Shown piece by piece: positions 44,327 through 54,198 of a stretch of DNA of 64,000 nt. A model generated the notes under the pieces. The model worked only from the letters and a program-made list of their open reading frames with translations, searched no databases and had not been told where the DNA came from. Every line of letters starts with the position of its first letter. Within the stretch, counting starts at the first letter, position 1. A program made the translations under genes and the position numbers. Source of the stretch: Cristatella mucedo (taxonomy: Eukaryota; Bryozoa; Phylactolaemata; Cristatellidae); contig WPIO01000058.1 in assembly GCA_009760855.2 (NCBI GenBank), forward strand, positions 1,400,001 through 1,464,000, written 5' to 3'.

Positions 44327-45402
44327 TTTCGACAGTGCTTTTTTTAATTCATCTCTTTGTTTTATCATTTCATTATATATTTCTTCTTGTGATTTACCTT
44401 GCGAAAACAGATTAGCTAGTAGCATTGCGCTCTCTGCTTCGTAATCACACGACTTTTTCCATCCAATCGTACTACTTTCTACGTTTTTTATATCTTCTTT
44501 TAACCCATCCGAATAGCTTACTCCGGAAACCTCCACTAACTGTTTACCTGTTTTTAAATAGTCTAATCTGTTTTTAACCTCACTATTCTGCACTTTGTCA
44601 CTCAAATCAATATCAATGTTTCTATCAAGTAATTCTATCATATTTTTTATGTCTGTAATTGCATTCTTTAGTCTTTCACTTTGTTAACTCAAAGCATTCA
44701 TTCTCTCCTCATGTGTATCCATTTTCGGCGCTTTAGCAGTATACATTGTTGAGTCAATAATCTTCTTAATCAATCCTGCTACAGTTACAGCTATTGAAAC
44801 TCCTAAGCCAACTGCTCGAATGATAGAAGCTATACTTGCTATGATTGCTGGAATTGCAGGCAAAGTTCCTCCTGATCTTACTTCACGAAATTTTTAGTCC
44901 AAGCCTTTGTATCTAATTGTGAAGCATCCCATGATATTTCCTCTCCGAATGTCTCTGAAATAAATCTACTAGGATCTAAGTACCAATCAGATTTAGCTTT
45001 TTCGGCTTCTAGAAAAATCTCGTTTATGTAATAGCCAACCTCTAAGGATGCTACCATTTTTGACAGTCCTTCTTTTTTATCTGCAATTGTTTTCCAAAAG
45101 ACATTGCCATATTTTATTGAAGCAATATTATCTGCAATATCTTTTATAAATAATCCTAAATCTAAAATTCCTGTTATTCCTGATAGAAATCCTCCAAGTG
45201 CTTTTGTAGCAGTTCCTATAACTTTGAATGATTGTAAAACTTTTGGAACAATTGCTGCAATCCTATTTGAGGCTCTCAGACTTAGCTTCAATGCAATCTT
45301 TGGAGCTACTTTTATTATTGATTTTGAACCTAGATTAGTTGCTGTTGTTGTTCCTGATAATACTTCTTTTGTTGTATCTAAGCCAGATTTTATTTTTTCC
45401 AT
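44285..45402 (-). pseudogene. Large hydrophobic protein, about 370 codons
   Basis: Start ATG 45402. Hydrophobic segments: LGGFLSGITGILDLGLFIKD near 45180-45120 and LPAIPAIIASIASIIRAVGL continuing to AVTVAGLIKKII near 44865-44770. The C-terminal third is charged and helical (EEIYNEMIKQRDELKKALSK). Frameshift near 44885 and TAA at 44684-44686. Likely a membrane-active or virion-internal protein; no family named. Its tail overlaps the HNH gene by 42 bases. Confidence 0.55.
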
Positions 45403-45412
45403 ATATATAAGA
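45403..45412. promoter_or_regulatory. Ten-base divergent promoter
   Basis: CAT-ATATATAAGA-ATG: opposite start codons of the hydrophobic protein and fibre B are ten bases apart with a TATA core between them. Confidence 0.6.
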
Positions 45413-46270
45413 ATGGATAATATTAGTAAGATTAATGGTAAATTTTTTAGCGACCTTGATGCTAATAGAAATGGTATTACAAACCTTGGTTTTCCAGTAA
45501 ATGATGGAGATGCAATACGATTAGATTCTGCTATAAATTCAGACTTTTTTGATACTGTAGCAACTAATGTTTCAGGAGAAATAGCTTCTGTTTCTAATTT
45601 ATCTGACTTACTTCCAAGGAATAGTGCAAAAATGTTATCCCAGTTGGATTTTAAAAATATAACCGGTATATCTGGAAGATCTGCTGATGGAACAGTCTAT
45701 CAAGATTCTAGGCCTTATAAAGTAGTAAACTATGGATTACTAAAAAGTATGACTCAAGTTTTTAATGGAAACTCTAATAGTACTCTTGATCTAGGATCAA
45801 ACAGAATTACATCTTTAAAAAATTCAGATGTTGTAAGAAAGCAATCTGTTGATTCTTATAAATGCTCTACTTTGTATTTAGGACTTACTGGTTTTACAAA
45901 TGATTCAATTATTGTTCCATTAAAAATATTTAATATTGATGTAAATGGAACAGCAACAGAAAGTTCTGCATTAAAAACAATTCCTGCAGATATTCCAGTT
46001 TTTAATCAGAAAGGTCAAGTTGTAGGCTATGCAACACCTTATAAAACTTTTGTTGCTGGTCCAGTAGAAAACTTTCAAACAATATCCAATAGTCTATGGT
46101 GTTCTAGTACAACTGGAACGTTTTTAGAGTTAACTAGTGACAACACTTATGGTGTATCTGGTACTCTTATTTTAGTTGTTTATATTGATGGAACCTGCAC
46201 ATATATGATAGATAATTTAAGAGTTGCAAGTAATATTACATATATTGATTTTATTATTACTTTTGTATAG
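45413..46270 (+). CDS. Fibre-like protein B, 285 aa, intact
   Basis: Begins MDNISKINGKFFSDLDANRN, with the repeat NGITNLGFPVNDGDAIRLDS, like fibre A. Further repeats: LDLGSNRITSLKNSDVVRKQ. The C-terminal half (SSTTGTFLELTSDNTYGVSG, ending ITYIDFIITFV) is beta-rich and would form the head. Start chosen at 45413 because the promoter motif touches it; the longer in-frame extension overlaps the opposite gene. The TAG stop is 1 base before the next ATG. Confidence 0.7.
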   Translation: MDNISKINGKFFSDLDANRNGITNLGFPVNDGDAIRLDSAINSDFFDTVATNVSGEIASVSNLSDLLPRNSAKMLSQLDFKNITGISGRSADGTVYQDSRPYKVVNYGLLKSMTQVFNGNSNSTLDLGSNRITSLKNSDVVRKQSVDSYKCSTLYLGLTGFTNDSIIVPLKIFNIDVNGTATESSALKTIPADIPVFNQKGQVVGYATPYKTFVAGPVENFQTISNSLWCSSTTGTFLELTSDNTYGVSGTLILVVYIDGTCTYMIDNLRVASNITYIDFIITFV

Positions 46271-46271
46271 A

Positions 46272-47146
46272 ATGTCGCTGGGATATCGTAGAAAAGGTAC
46301 TAGTCAAAAAAATTACATTCGTAAGACTGGAGATATTATGAATGGGTCTTTAAATATGAATCAAAATCTAATAAAAAATCTTGGAGACCCTGATGAATCT
46401 ACAGATGCTGTAAACAGAAAGTATATAGATACAAACTTTGTCAAAAAAGTATCTAGAGGTACGACTGCTGATGGAGATCTTGATATGAATAATCATAGAG
46501 TGATAGATCTTGATAATCCTATTAATCCAATTGATGTTGCTACAAAAGATTATGCAGATACGAAAATATCAAAAGATGGTGGATATGTTAGTGGTGATTT
46601 AATTGTAGAAGGAAAATTAAATATTGCTAATGCAGCAACGCCATCTTATGCAACCAACGTCGCAACTGTTGCATATATAATTGCTAATTTTGTAAAATAT
46701 AATGATGCAAGAATGAATGGTCCTTTGATTGTGAATAATAATTCAATTATTATAGAAATGATCCTGTAAATCCGAATGATGGAGTAAATCTTGGCTATCT
46801 ACGAAAAATAACTGGAAATGTTACAGCACTAAATTTTAAAGGAACAATGGACGGCTCGCTAACTACCCAAATATATGGTAGAACAGTCAATGGTAGATGG
46901 ATTACTGACATTAACAACATTGTAATTCAAAGAGGTTTATTTGTTATTGGAGTGGCGTATGAAGTTTCTGGAATAACAAAAGTACTTATGCCTCCGCCAT
47001 CAACATTAACAGTGCAGGTTAATCAATTGTATGATAGCTATATGCTAGATGCTAGTAAAAAAATAGTTGCTAGTTATACTTTTATATCTGGATCAAGTTT
47101 GTTAGATAAAGAAATAAATGTTACTGTTTGTATAGCAATAGCATAA
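46272..47146 (+). pseudogene. Fibre-like protein C, frameshifted
   Basis: Four shaft repeats: GDIMNGSLNMNQNLIKNLGD with DAVNRKYIDTNFV; GDLDMNNHRVIDLDNPINPI with VATKDYAD; GDLIVEGKLNI; GPLIVNNNSII. A one-base shift near 46752 moves the fourth repeat's end (NDPVNPNDGVNLGYL) and the C-terminal domain (46847-47146, LNFKGTMDGSL onward) into another frame. Ends in GCATAATG, so its stop overlaps the next start. Confidence 0.65.
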
Positions 47147-47640
47147 TGTTAAATAGAAAAGATTTACAAATGATTGGAACATTGGATATGTCTAAAAATA
47201 GAATAGTAAATCTTGGAAGTAATGTAGATCCATTAGAAGCTGGTGGAAAATCATTTTCCGATAACAACTATGTAAGAAAAGATTCAGATCAAGTAATAAG
47301 AGGAAATAGATCTGCAAACTCAAAAAAATATGTTAATGTACTAGCTCCGATAAAAGATAATGATATTGCAACAAAAGAGTACGTTGATACTAAAGCAGAT
47401 TTTACAGTAAATGATGATTTAACAGTTAATGAACTAATAGTTGTAGGTAGAATAAATAATGGTAAATCAATAACTGATGCTAATAGAACATATCTAGCAA
47501 ATGGAAATTTCTCTGGATTTTCCCAAGGCCTTCCAAACATTATTACAAGTTCTTTGAGTTTCACTAAGATAGAAAATCTGGCAGGTTTTAATAGTAATCT
47601 ATTTGCCAATAGAGACCATTACTTAGACCATATTAGCTAG
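47146..47640 (+). CDS. Fibre-like protein D, 164 aa
   Basis: MLNRKDLQMIGTLDMSKNRI, then NLGSNVDPLEAGGKSFSDNN and IKDNDIATKEYVDTK repeats, ending in a short non-repeat part (LANGNFSGFSQGLPN). The start is the ATG of TAATG shared with the previous stop. Shorter than A-C, possibly lacking a full head domain. Confidence 0.6.
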   Translation: MLNRKDLQMIGTLDMSKNRIVNLGSNVDPLEAGGKSFSDNNYVRKDSDQVIRGNRSANSKKYVNVLAPIKDNDIATKEYVDTKADFTVNDDLTVNELIVVGRINNGKSITDANRTYLANGNFSGFSQGLPNIITSSLSFTKIENLAGFNSNLFANRDHYLDHIS

Positions 47641-47641
47641 A

Positions 47642-48076
47642 ATGGTTGATATAAGAACAATACCAATATATTATTCAAAATTAAAATTGAGAATAAAAGA
47701 TATTTATGATATGGATACTGAAAGTCCTTTTATGTCTTTAAGTATTTTTGGAGAAAAATATTCACTCTTAAGTGTTACAGATAAACAAATAACTGAAAAA
47801 TCGATTATATTAAAGAATGTGAATCTGACTAGAGTGAAATATTTTGATGTTAAATTGGAATTAAATTTAAATATCAGTAGTGTAGGAAGATTTATAGTTA
47901 GAGATTATTATCACAAAATCTACTCGCCAAAATTCTTTGTTTCTAATTTTCTTAATATCACTTATTACGGAGTTGAAAATAATTATATATTATTATCAAG
48001 TGACTATATAACACAATCAGATGTTAATCCTAGTAATATTTTCATGACTATAAATTTTTTCTGTTTTAAATTTTAA
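47642..48076 (+). CDS. Unknown protein, 144 aa, downstream of fibre cluster
   Basis: Starts one base after the fibre D stop (TTAGCTAGAATG). Alternating hydrophobic pattern (YFDVKLELNLNISSVGRFIV, YYHKIYSPKFF) suggests a beta fold. Co-located with the fibres, so perhaps a fibre-associated or head protein; this is inference. Confidence 0.6.
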   Translation: MVDIRTIPIYYSKLKLRIKDIYDMDTESPFMSLSIFGEKYSLLSVTDKQITEKSIILKNVNLTRVKYFDVKLELNLNISSVGRFIVRDYYHKIYSPKFFVSNFLNITYYGVENNYILLSSDYITQSDVNPSNIFMTINFFCFKF

Positions 48077-48080
48077 TAAT

Positions 48081-48152
48081 ATGATAATTCCAAGTGCTTC
48101 AGATATTATTGAAATTACTTTAGCTGATGCTGTTATAAGCCAATATAGTTAA
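48081..48152 (+). CDS. Very short ORF, 23 aa
   Basis: MIIPSASDIIEITLADAVIS, then QYS and stop, four bases after the previous stop and preceded by TTTTAATAAT. It overlaps the convergent gene by 4 bases. It may be a remnant of the preceding gene or a tiny protein. Confidence 0.3.
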   Translation: MIIPSASDIIEITLADAVISQYS

Positions 48153-48516
48153 ACTTTCCAATCTATGCTTTCTTTAATAAGCTCTGTTGGTATACTACAT
48201 TCTTTTCCTGTTAGTTGTTTTGTTAACTCTATTTTTTAGAGTATGCTTCTGATTTTAGACTATTTATTTTATCTATTTTCAAATCTTTAAGAAACTCTGA
48301 AAAGATTGATCCATCTCTAAATTTTGTAAATATATATGCAATTTCTTTTTCTGAATGATTTTCTCTTAAAGCTTTGTATTCTAAAACTAAGTTTAATGCT
48401 TCTAATAGTGTACTCCTAATATCTTCAATTCTTCCCGTTGGATATGAGCAAATTTTTATAGTCTGTTGCCCTTGTGCAACTGTTAGACAATCTTTACTTC
48501 TAGTTTCTACATTCAT
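48149..48516 (-). pseudogene. Small helical protein, frameshifted
   Basis: MNVETRSKDCLTVAQGQQTI, then long helices (ALNLVLEYKALRENHSEKEI). First frame ends at 48229; a shift in the A-run near 48235 opens 28 further codons (LTGKECSIPTELIKES) to 48149. ATG follows TTTATATAGAA. Function unknown. Confidence 0.55.
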
Positions 48517-48535
48517 TTCTATATAAATAAATTAT

Positions 48536-49058
48536 TTACAGTGTATCAGAAACTGGGACATTCGGATCTGTGACAACCTCTGGAGCAACTGGAGCGGCTA
48601 GAGCAGCAATTGTTGCTTTTTGTCTAGCACTAGTTCCATCAGAGATATCAGGTAGAATTGCATAACATTCATCCTTAAAAATTCCAGAGATACCTGGTTT
48701 CATTCCTGCAACGCTTGAGAAAACTGTTGAAAGTGTTGGTAACTGGCTAGCAATCCATGTTGTATAACTAGAGATTTCTCCAGGTGTATCAAGAAGAGTA
48801 TCAACTTAAAGTTCTAACTGTCGCTTCAAGGTCACTTGTTATACTTGCCATTCCAGAATCGATTACTTTTTGTGCTTCAATGTCACACTCATCAATATAA
48901 AACTTTTTAACAGATGTATCTGTCATAATTGAGATATCTGAGTCGAGTGTCTGTTGATCATAAGCAGTCATTCTAGACTTTACAAGGTAGTCAACATATG
49001 CTTTCAGCAGAGTTGCAGATGTGGTGAGACTGGCATCAGTTACTTCAGTTGTCGACAT
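48536..49058 (-). pseudogene. Unknown protein of about 174 codons, frameshifted
   Basis: N-terminal half MSTTEVTDASLTTSATLLKA and YVDYLVKSRM; a shift near 48800 leads to the C-terminal half (WIASQLPTLSTVFSSVAGMK, AALAAPVAPEVVTDPNV) ending at TAA 48536-48538. ATG follows TAGTATAGGAA. The VDYLVKSR stretch also occurs in the 89-aa protein at 39780-40049. Confidence 0.55.
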
Positions 49059-49091
49059 TTCCTATACTATTATAAAAAAAATACAAAAAAT

Positions 49092-49262
49092 CTAATTCTT
49101 TATTAACTCTCTTGCTTTAATTTTAAGTTCCTCATATTTATCTTCATGGGTACAAATTTCAAATATAATTTTAATAAGTTCATCAGTTAATTTTAATTTT
49201 CTACCTTGACTAATATCTTGAATTGTACTCCTAATTTGATAATTTGTTATTTCTGGATCCAT
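49092..49262 (-). CDS. Small protein, 56 aa
   Basis: MDPEITNYQIRSTIQDISQG, then helices to LIKN. Start taken at 49262 (TAGTATATATGG) rather than 49283, since the motif touches this ATG. Function unknown. Confidence 0.5.
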   Translation of the reverse strand: MDPEITNYQIRSTIQDISQGRKLKLTDELIKIIFEICTHEDKYEELKIKARELIKN

Positions 49263-49283
49263 ATATACTATGAAGAAAAACAT

Positions 49284-49553
49284 TTAATTCATTTGTACGC
49301 CCTGTTCAGTTTTTGGAGTTTTTGATTTCTTTTCTACTAGTATTTCATTTATTTTGCTTCTACATTCCATTAGTTTATCACAAGTATCGCAAATCTCAAC
49401 TAGAATACTATTATACGAGCTATCCAAGTCTGGAATAAGTTTATCAAGTGAATGCTTGACAATTCTTTGATCTACTCTCTTTAACTTTTGTAGACAAATT
49501 TTAAGAGCCATATCTCTTGATTGCTCGCAACTCAGAATTCTAGAAACATCCAT
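49284..49553 (-). CDS. Small helical protein, 89 aa
   Basis: MDVSRILSCEQSRDMALKIC, then helices with four further cysteines (ICDTC, MECRS) and a basic end. Start preceded by TTTATATAGA. Function unknown. Confidence 0.6.
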   Translation of the reverse strand: MDVSRILSCEQSRDMALKICLQKLKRVDQRIVKHSLDKLIPDLDSSYNSILVEICDTCDKLMECRSKINEILVEKKSKTPKTEQGVQMN

Positions 49554-49574
49554 TCTATATAAATATAATTTGTT

Positions 49575-49739
49575 TTATAGTTCATCTTCTTCATTTACGT
49601 AATTGTAATCATATTCATCACTTTCATTACTTTCATATTCATCACTTTCGTATTCACTTTCGTATTCTGATTCTTCTGGATTGTAATCAGGATCGTCGCT
49701 GTCGGACTCTTCGTATTCAGATTCATATTCATTTGCCAT
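49575..49739 (-). CDS. Highly acidic protein, 54 aa
   Basis: MANEYESEYEESDSDDPDYN, then repeated ESEYES and SDEYES units, ending EEDEL. More than half of residues are Glu, Asp, Ser or Tyr. ATG follows ATTATTATAGAA. It lacks basic residues entirely, as in DNA-mimic or chaperone-like acidic tails, but no family is assigned. Confidence 0.6.
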   Translation of the reverse strand: MANEYESEYEESDSDDPDYNPEESEYESEYESDEYESNESDEYDYNYVNEEDEL

Positions 49740-49763
49740 TTCTATAATAATGAATTTTATTTA

Positions 49764-49931
49764 TTAATATAAATTTATTCCTGCCATCTCAAAAATTAAC
49801 TCTTCTTCTGCTCTGTCATATTCCATTTTTATTTGTAATTCAAACATTTCTTTTGTTGTTTCTCGAATATCAAGTTTGACTTTTATTTTTGATTAAGATT
49901 CAATTATATTTTCACTCTTTCGTTTTGGCAT
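49764..49931 (-). pseudogene. Tiny gene overlapping the polymerase end, TAA-interrupted
   Basis: ATG 49931 follows CTAATATAG; it begins MPKRKSENIIES, hits TAA 49893-49895, and continues in frame (KVKLDIRETTKEMFELQIKM) to TAA 49764-49766. It overlaps the last 20 bases of the polymerase frame. Confidence 0.45.
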
Positions 49932-52900
49932 CTATATTAGTAGCACCGATATTGCAAGTGTTACATCGTTCTGGATTTAGATTATTACTCAATGCATCGG
50001 CAATTCTATAGTGTCCATAAGCGTAACGGCAGATTCCACAGTCCAACCAGTATCGTTCTGAATCGAAAGCTGATAGTGCTACTTTATTTTGTTAAATCGT
50101 ATACATTATATGCTTTTCACTTCTAATCAATGATTGTTCGCATTTATTTTCTACCTTTTCATCTAAACAGTTTTTAAAGTCTTCATGTTTCAAGTATTTA
50201 TCAACAACATTTTTGTTAACACCTTTAGCTTTTTTAGATTGTCCTATTTGTTCTTTCTCCTTATCGAGCATTTCATTCATCTCACAAATTGTTTTAACTA
50301 TTCCTAATAATTTTCCTTTATCATCAAATACTTCTTTATCAGTGTAAATAGTATAAGAGTAAAGTTTTGGTCTTAGAAAAACACATTCATCTAATATTGC
50401 TGCTTTACCTTATCAGTTATCTCATCTTTAAATTTGCCAACAATTTTACTGTTTCCTTTTATAATACTTTTTGCTTTCTCATCATTCCAAAAAGGATAAT
50501 CATCTGGAAAAGTATTTAGATCTAATGATCCTGGGTAATCTATAAATTCATTATAAACATCGTTAGTAAATATCTCCATGACGAGTGAATCAGTATCAGT
50601 ATACATCAAGTTTATTTTTGACCCGTATCTTTTTTTCATTGATAGATAATAGAATTTCTGCATCAATACTTTAGATAAATCAAGTATGCAAAATCCAACA
50701 TAAATAGGTTTGTGTAAAGTTACAGATTCCTTACTACTTTCTATGCAGATAATGTTATTAGTTAATATCTTTCTATCTACAAATCTTGGACTTCTATAGA
50801 TTTTATTCATCTTAGCCAACTCTTCATCTACATTTTCATTAAGTAACTCAACATTCTTTCGATCTCGAACATTCTCCATTGTCTTACCAAAGAATGAATT
50901 ATTTAATAACTTGAAGAAATCCTTTTCAAAATCATTAGCTGCTTTACCTCTAAGTTTTGTGTTGTTATCAATGTATGATTCTAGCCAATTGGACTGATCA
51001 AACTCTAACACTCTGTGAATATGTGTCAACTCATATCCTAATTCAATACAATTCTTAAGATTAAGATAATGAATAATATACTTTTGTTTTGGTTCCAGAT
51101 CCAATATCAGTTTTTCAACTGGATCGTTTCCTCTATAGAAAGAGTTTTGATACTCTGAGTGTTTATTCTTCTTTATCTGTTTGTTTTCAGGAAGTAAAGG
51201 ATAGTCAGAAAATAAGTCATGTTTATCTTTTGGACAATGTATATCAACTTCAAGAACATAATCTTTATTTGATGAAGGCTTAAATTTTTTAACTGTATCA
51301 TTTTTATTTTTATTCCACGACTTTATTTTTTGATTTGATAAGAAATTAAAACCTCCAGTTGGTAGAGATTGTTTCATAGCCCAGCCATAAAGATTTGTCG
51401 CATCAAAATATAATAAGTATGATTTCAACTTATCTGGATTGAAATTGCTACATCTACTATTATTTGCTTTAGCTTTACGTTTTGATACTTGTGTCATCCC
51501 TCCACGAATTCCTTTTTCAACTTATAGATACATATCTGGATCAGTTAGTAATTCAAGAACGATTCCTGTATATTTTAATCCTGCTGTCCAAGTTAATTGT
51601 GGAGTTGTTATAAACTTTGCAGGATCTATCTGATAATGTGTAATTATTAGATCGCGAAATCTCTCAAAAACATCTGCTAGTGCTAGAACATCAATCGTTA
51701 AATATAAATCGTGGTATTCTCTTAATGTTTTTATTTCAAAAGCATTCCAAACTTTCTTTGCATGAGTATAATCTTCTTCTGAAATATGTCCACTAATGCT
51801 TGAATAAAACTTCTCAATTGGTGGTAACCTTGTCTCATCAAATCTAGCAAAAGAATCCATGTACTCATATGGATAAATACCTTTTTTCGTTAGTAGTGAC
51901 ATCTTTGCATCATCAATTTATTTAAAGTGTTGCCTCATTATATCAAATTTATCATTTGCTTTAGACACATTTTTTACCAATTTATGAAGTGGATTTTGTA
52001 ATAATTGATATGAATCTCTAAAACAAAGATTTCCAAAACTTATTTTTAAAAACTTCTCTTTGTTATTGGCAATTACTTGTTTTTTATCTTTATCGCAATT
52101 AAGCGCACTAACGATCAGATGTGAATCGTAACCTCTTTGATTATGAATATAAACAGGAAGTTTAAAGTTTTTTGGGAAAATTCTTAGCTTTTTATTGCAT
52201 ACATCATGTGCCGCACCTCTATATTTTCCAGTAAGATGGCAGTGATCAAGGAATTTTTGATCTTCAGTAAAGCAGTTTCCACAAATCCAACAAACAGATG
52301 CATTATTGTAATTTTCCTTTTCTTCTTCTGGCATATTTTCTCGATCAAAAACTTAATTTTTTTCAAGTACTACTTTTAGGTTCTCTATCTGTATTTCACA
52401 ATCTTTCTTTAAAGACAAAATAAAATCCTTAACAAAGTCAGCGCCAAAAGTTTGCTTATATTTTGTTACAATCTTTTCTTCATGATTTACAATTACATAG
52501 CCAGCAGAACAAGGCTTATGTTAATTTACAGATCCTTTTACTGATTCTTCTGGTTTATTAATTGTTCCTAGTAAACATTCAAAGTCTGCGTGTGCTGTTA
52601 ATGGTGATTTAATCATTTTGTCAAAATCTCTGCACTCTCTTTTCTTATATTAGCTGCTGGCATTTTTATTTTTGAGGTTCCACAATGCTCTGAATTGCAA
52701 TCTGCAACATGTTTGTCCAACTTTTCTTGTTCATAAAATCTTGAGAGACATCTTTTACAAAATAATCTTGTTCTACCACTATCTTTATCTGTTATACAAA
52801 GTGCATTAAAATTTGTTACTAGTACATAGTGAGATCTTCCTCTATAAGAATAAAGAAGCAAATCTATATGTTTTTCACCTTCCTCTGAACAAACAATTAA

Positions 52901-53925
52901 TGGATAAACTGAGTTGTTATACTCATAAACATTTATTGAAACATTGAATAGTTTTGCAAGTTTTGAAATATCTTCTGCTCTAATTGGTACGCTGCCATTG
53001 ACCATAAACTGATTTCTTGGATCTTTATCATCTATAGGAAAGAATAAATGTTTTATAAGAGGTAGTATATCGGAATATTTCTCAAGCATTATTTGTCTTA
53101 AATCATGAATTGCTTCTGGATGATTCTCTCTCGGATGTAATGCTCTCAGAATACACCACAATGCACAAAAGTTGCATCTGTATTTTTTATATTTATAACA
53201 CATCTTTTATTCCTTAACTTGATTGGTAATTCGCAATACGAGCCTCCAATTTGTGGAACAAAGACTGTAAACTTTGCAAATGCATTAGATATGCCAACAT
53301 TTCTACAAGAAGAACCGCCTTCATTCCATTCATCTACAGTTTTATTAATCTTTGAAAAATGTTCATCAATTATTGAATTAAAATGAGAAACTCTACTTAG
53401 TGCTATTGGGGAGAGACCATTAATTGGAGCATAGATAATATCTTTCTTAGCATTTTCTATTTTTAATTGCAGAAGAAGACTCATTTTTACATTGCCATAT
53501 TGGCTAGAGATATCTATCATAACATTTATTAGTCCTGGAGATACTTTTTTCTTAAACACTTCTAAATCTGCATCTTCAACCTCAAACCCATCATACTCAT
53601 AATCTATTAAACTACCACTAGTACTCTTTCTACCTAAAAACCGTCCACTAGTATCAATCTTACAAAGACGTTTTGCTTCTTTATAGACACAATTTTTACT
53701 TTCTGATTTTTTTGGTTACATTATTTTATTAGAAGAAAGACGTTCAATCAATTCTTTTATATCAACTGCAGAAACTGGATAATGAAAGATTCTAGTTGAC
53801 TTGCCATACTTCTTAGTAAAAGAAGGTTTAACATTAAAACGCTACTCATAAGAAAATACTAATCTTTTTGCATGGTCATTGAATGATTCTCCCTCACGCC
53901 ATGAAAATGAATTTATTTCAGACAT
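49912..53925 (-). pseudogene. Protein-primed family B DNA polymerase (Polinton PolB)
   Basis: Replicates the element from a protein primer. About 1,335 codons. Marks on the minus strand: N-terminal domain with a CALWCILRALHP phrase; Exo I HADFE (about 52580); a Cys/His knuckle CWICG...DHCHLTGKYRGAAHD (52310-52190); Exo II GYDSHLIV (52130-52109); motif A FDATNLYGW (51408-51380); motif B KLLNNSFFGKTMENV (50925-50880); motif C YTDTDSL (50604-50583); C-terminal KKAKGV. Stops: TAG 53842, TAA 53716, 52521, 52353, 51918, 51522, 50092. Frameshifts near 53170, 52630 and 50400. The start and first codons lie in the right terminal repeat. Confidence 0.9.
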
Positions 53926-54198
53926 CTTATAATATATAAATATTTTTATTTAAATCAAATTTAGAAGCTGATAAAATTTACTATAATATATATTAACTAT
54001 ATTTTTGGAATTTATTGAGTAGTCTATTGTTTTCCATTGTGCAGAAGCAGCACCTGTTGGAGTAGGATTTGATTTTTCTTTTTCGGACACTGACACTCAG
54101 GAGGGCCACTTCAAAAGGAGGCCGAGCGATCGCGAGGTCGAATTTTGGAGTGTGCTCGAGTGAGGGTCAGGGTGCGAAATGGAAAAATCACATACTAC
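53892..54198 (-). repeat. Right terminal inverted repeat
   Basis: Reverse complement of 30849-31156. It carries the polymerase start codon with the same TATTATAAGATG motif. Identity is complete over the outer part (about 54054-54198) and lower toward the inside. Confidence 0.92.

Larger units (their letters stand above)
30849..54198. mobile_element. Integrated Polinton/Maverick (adintovirus-like) element, decayed
   Basis: About 23.35 kb, AT-rich against a balanced host, bounded by inverted repeats and a 6-bp duplication. It encodes the family's diagnostic set: type B DNA polymerase, DDE integrase, jelly-roll capsid proteins, packaging ATPase and adenovirus-type protease. Extra modules are a YqaJ nuclease, HNH endonuclease, phospholipase A2 protein and four fibre-like genes. 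At least 16 in-frame stops and about 13 frameshifts show that this copy cannot make a full set of proteins. Confidence 0.95.

Noticed and set aside
47289-47609. Minus-strand ORF of 106 codons under fibre D, and similar opposite-strand frames (33525-33836, 32467-32934)
   Set aside because: They are shadows of genes with clear motifs on the other strand.
31669-53925. Reassigned code (TAA/TAG = Gln) in the element
   Set aside because: TAA and TAG also serve as true terminal stops at tight junctions, for example TAG one base before the fibre C start at 46272 and TAA in TAATG at 47146. Real frameshifts exist as well, so decay is simpler.
30849-54198. CRISPR array or bacterial contamination
   Set aside because: No regularly spaced repeats occur, there are no ribosome-binding sites before the genes, and the element is bounded by terminal repeats and a target duplication in eukaryotic repeat-rich DNA.
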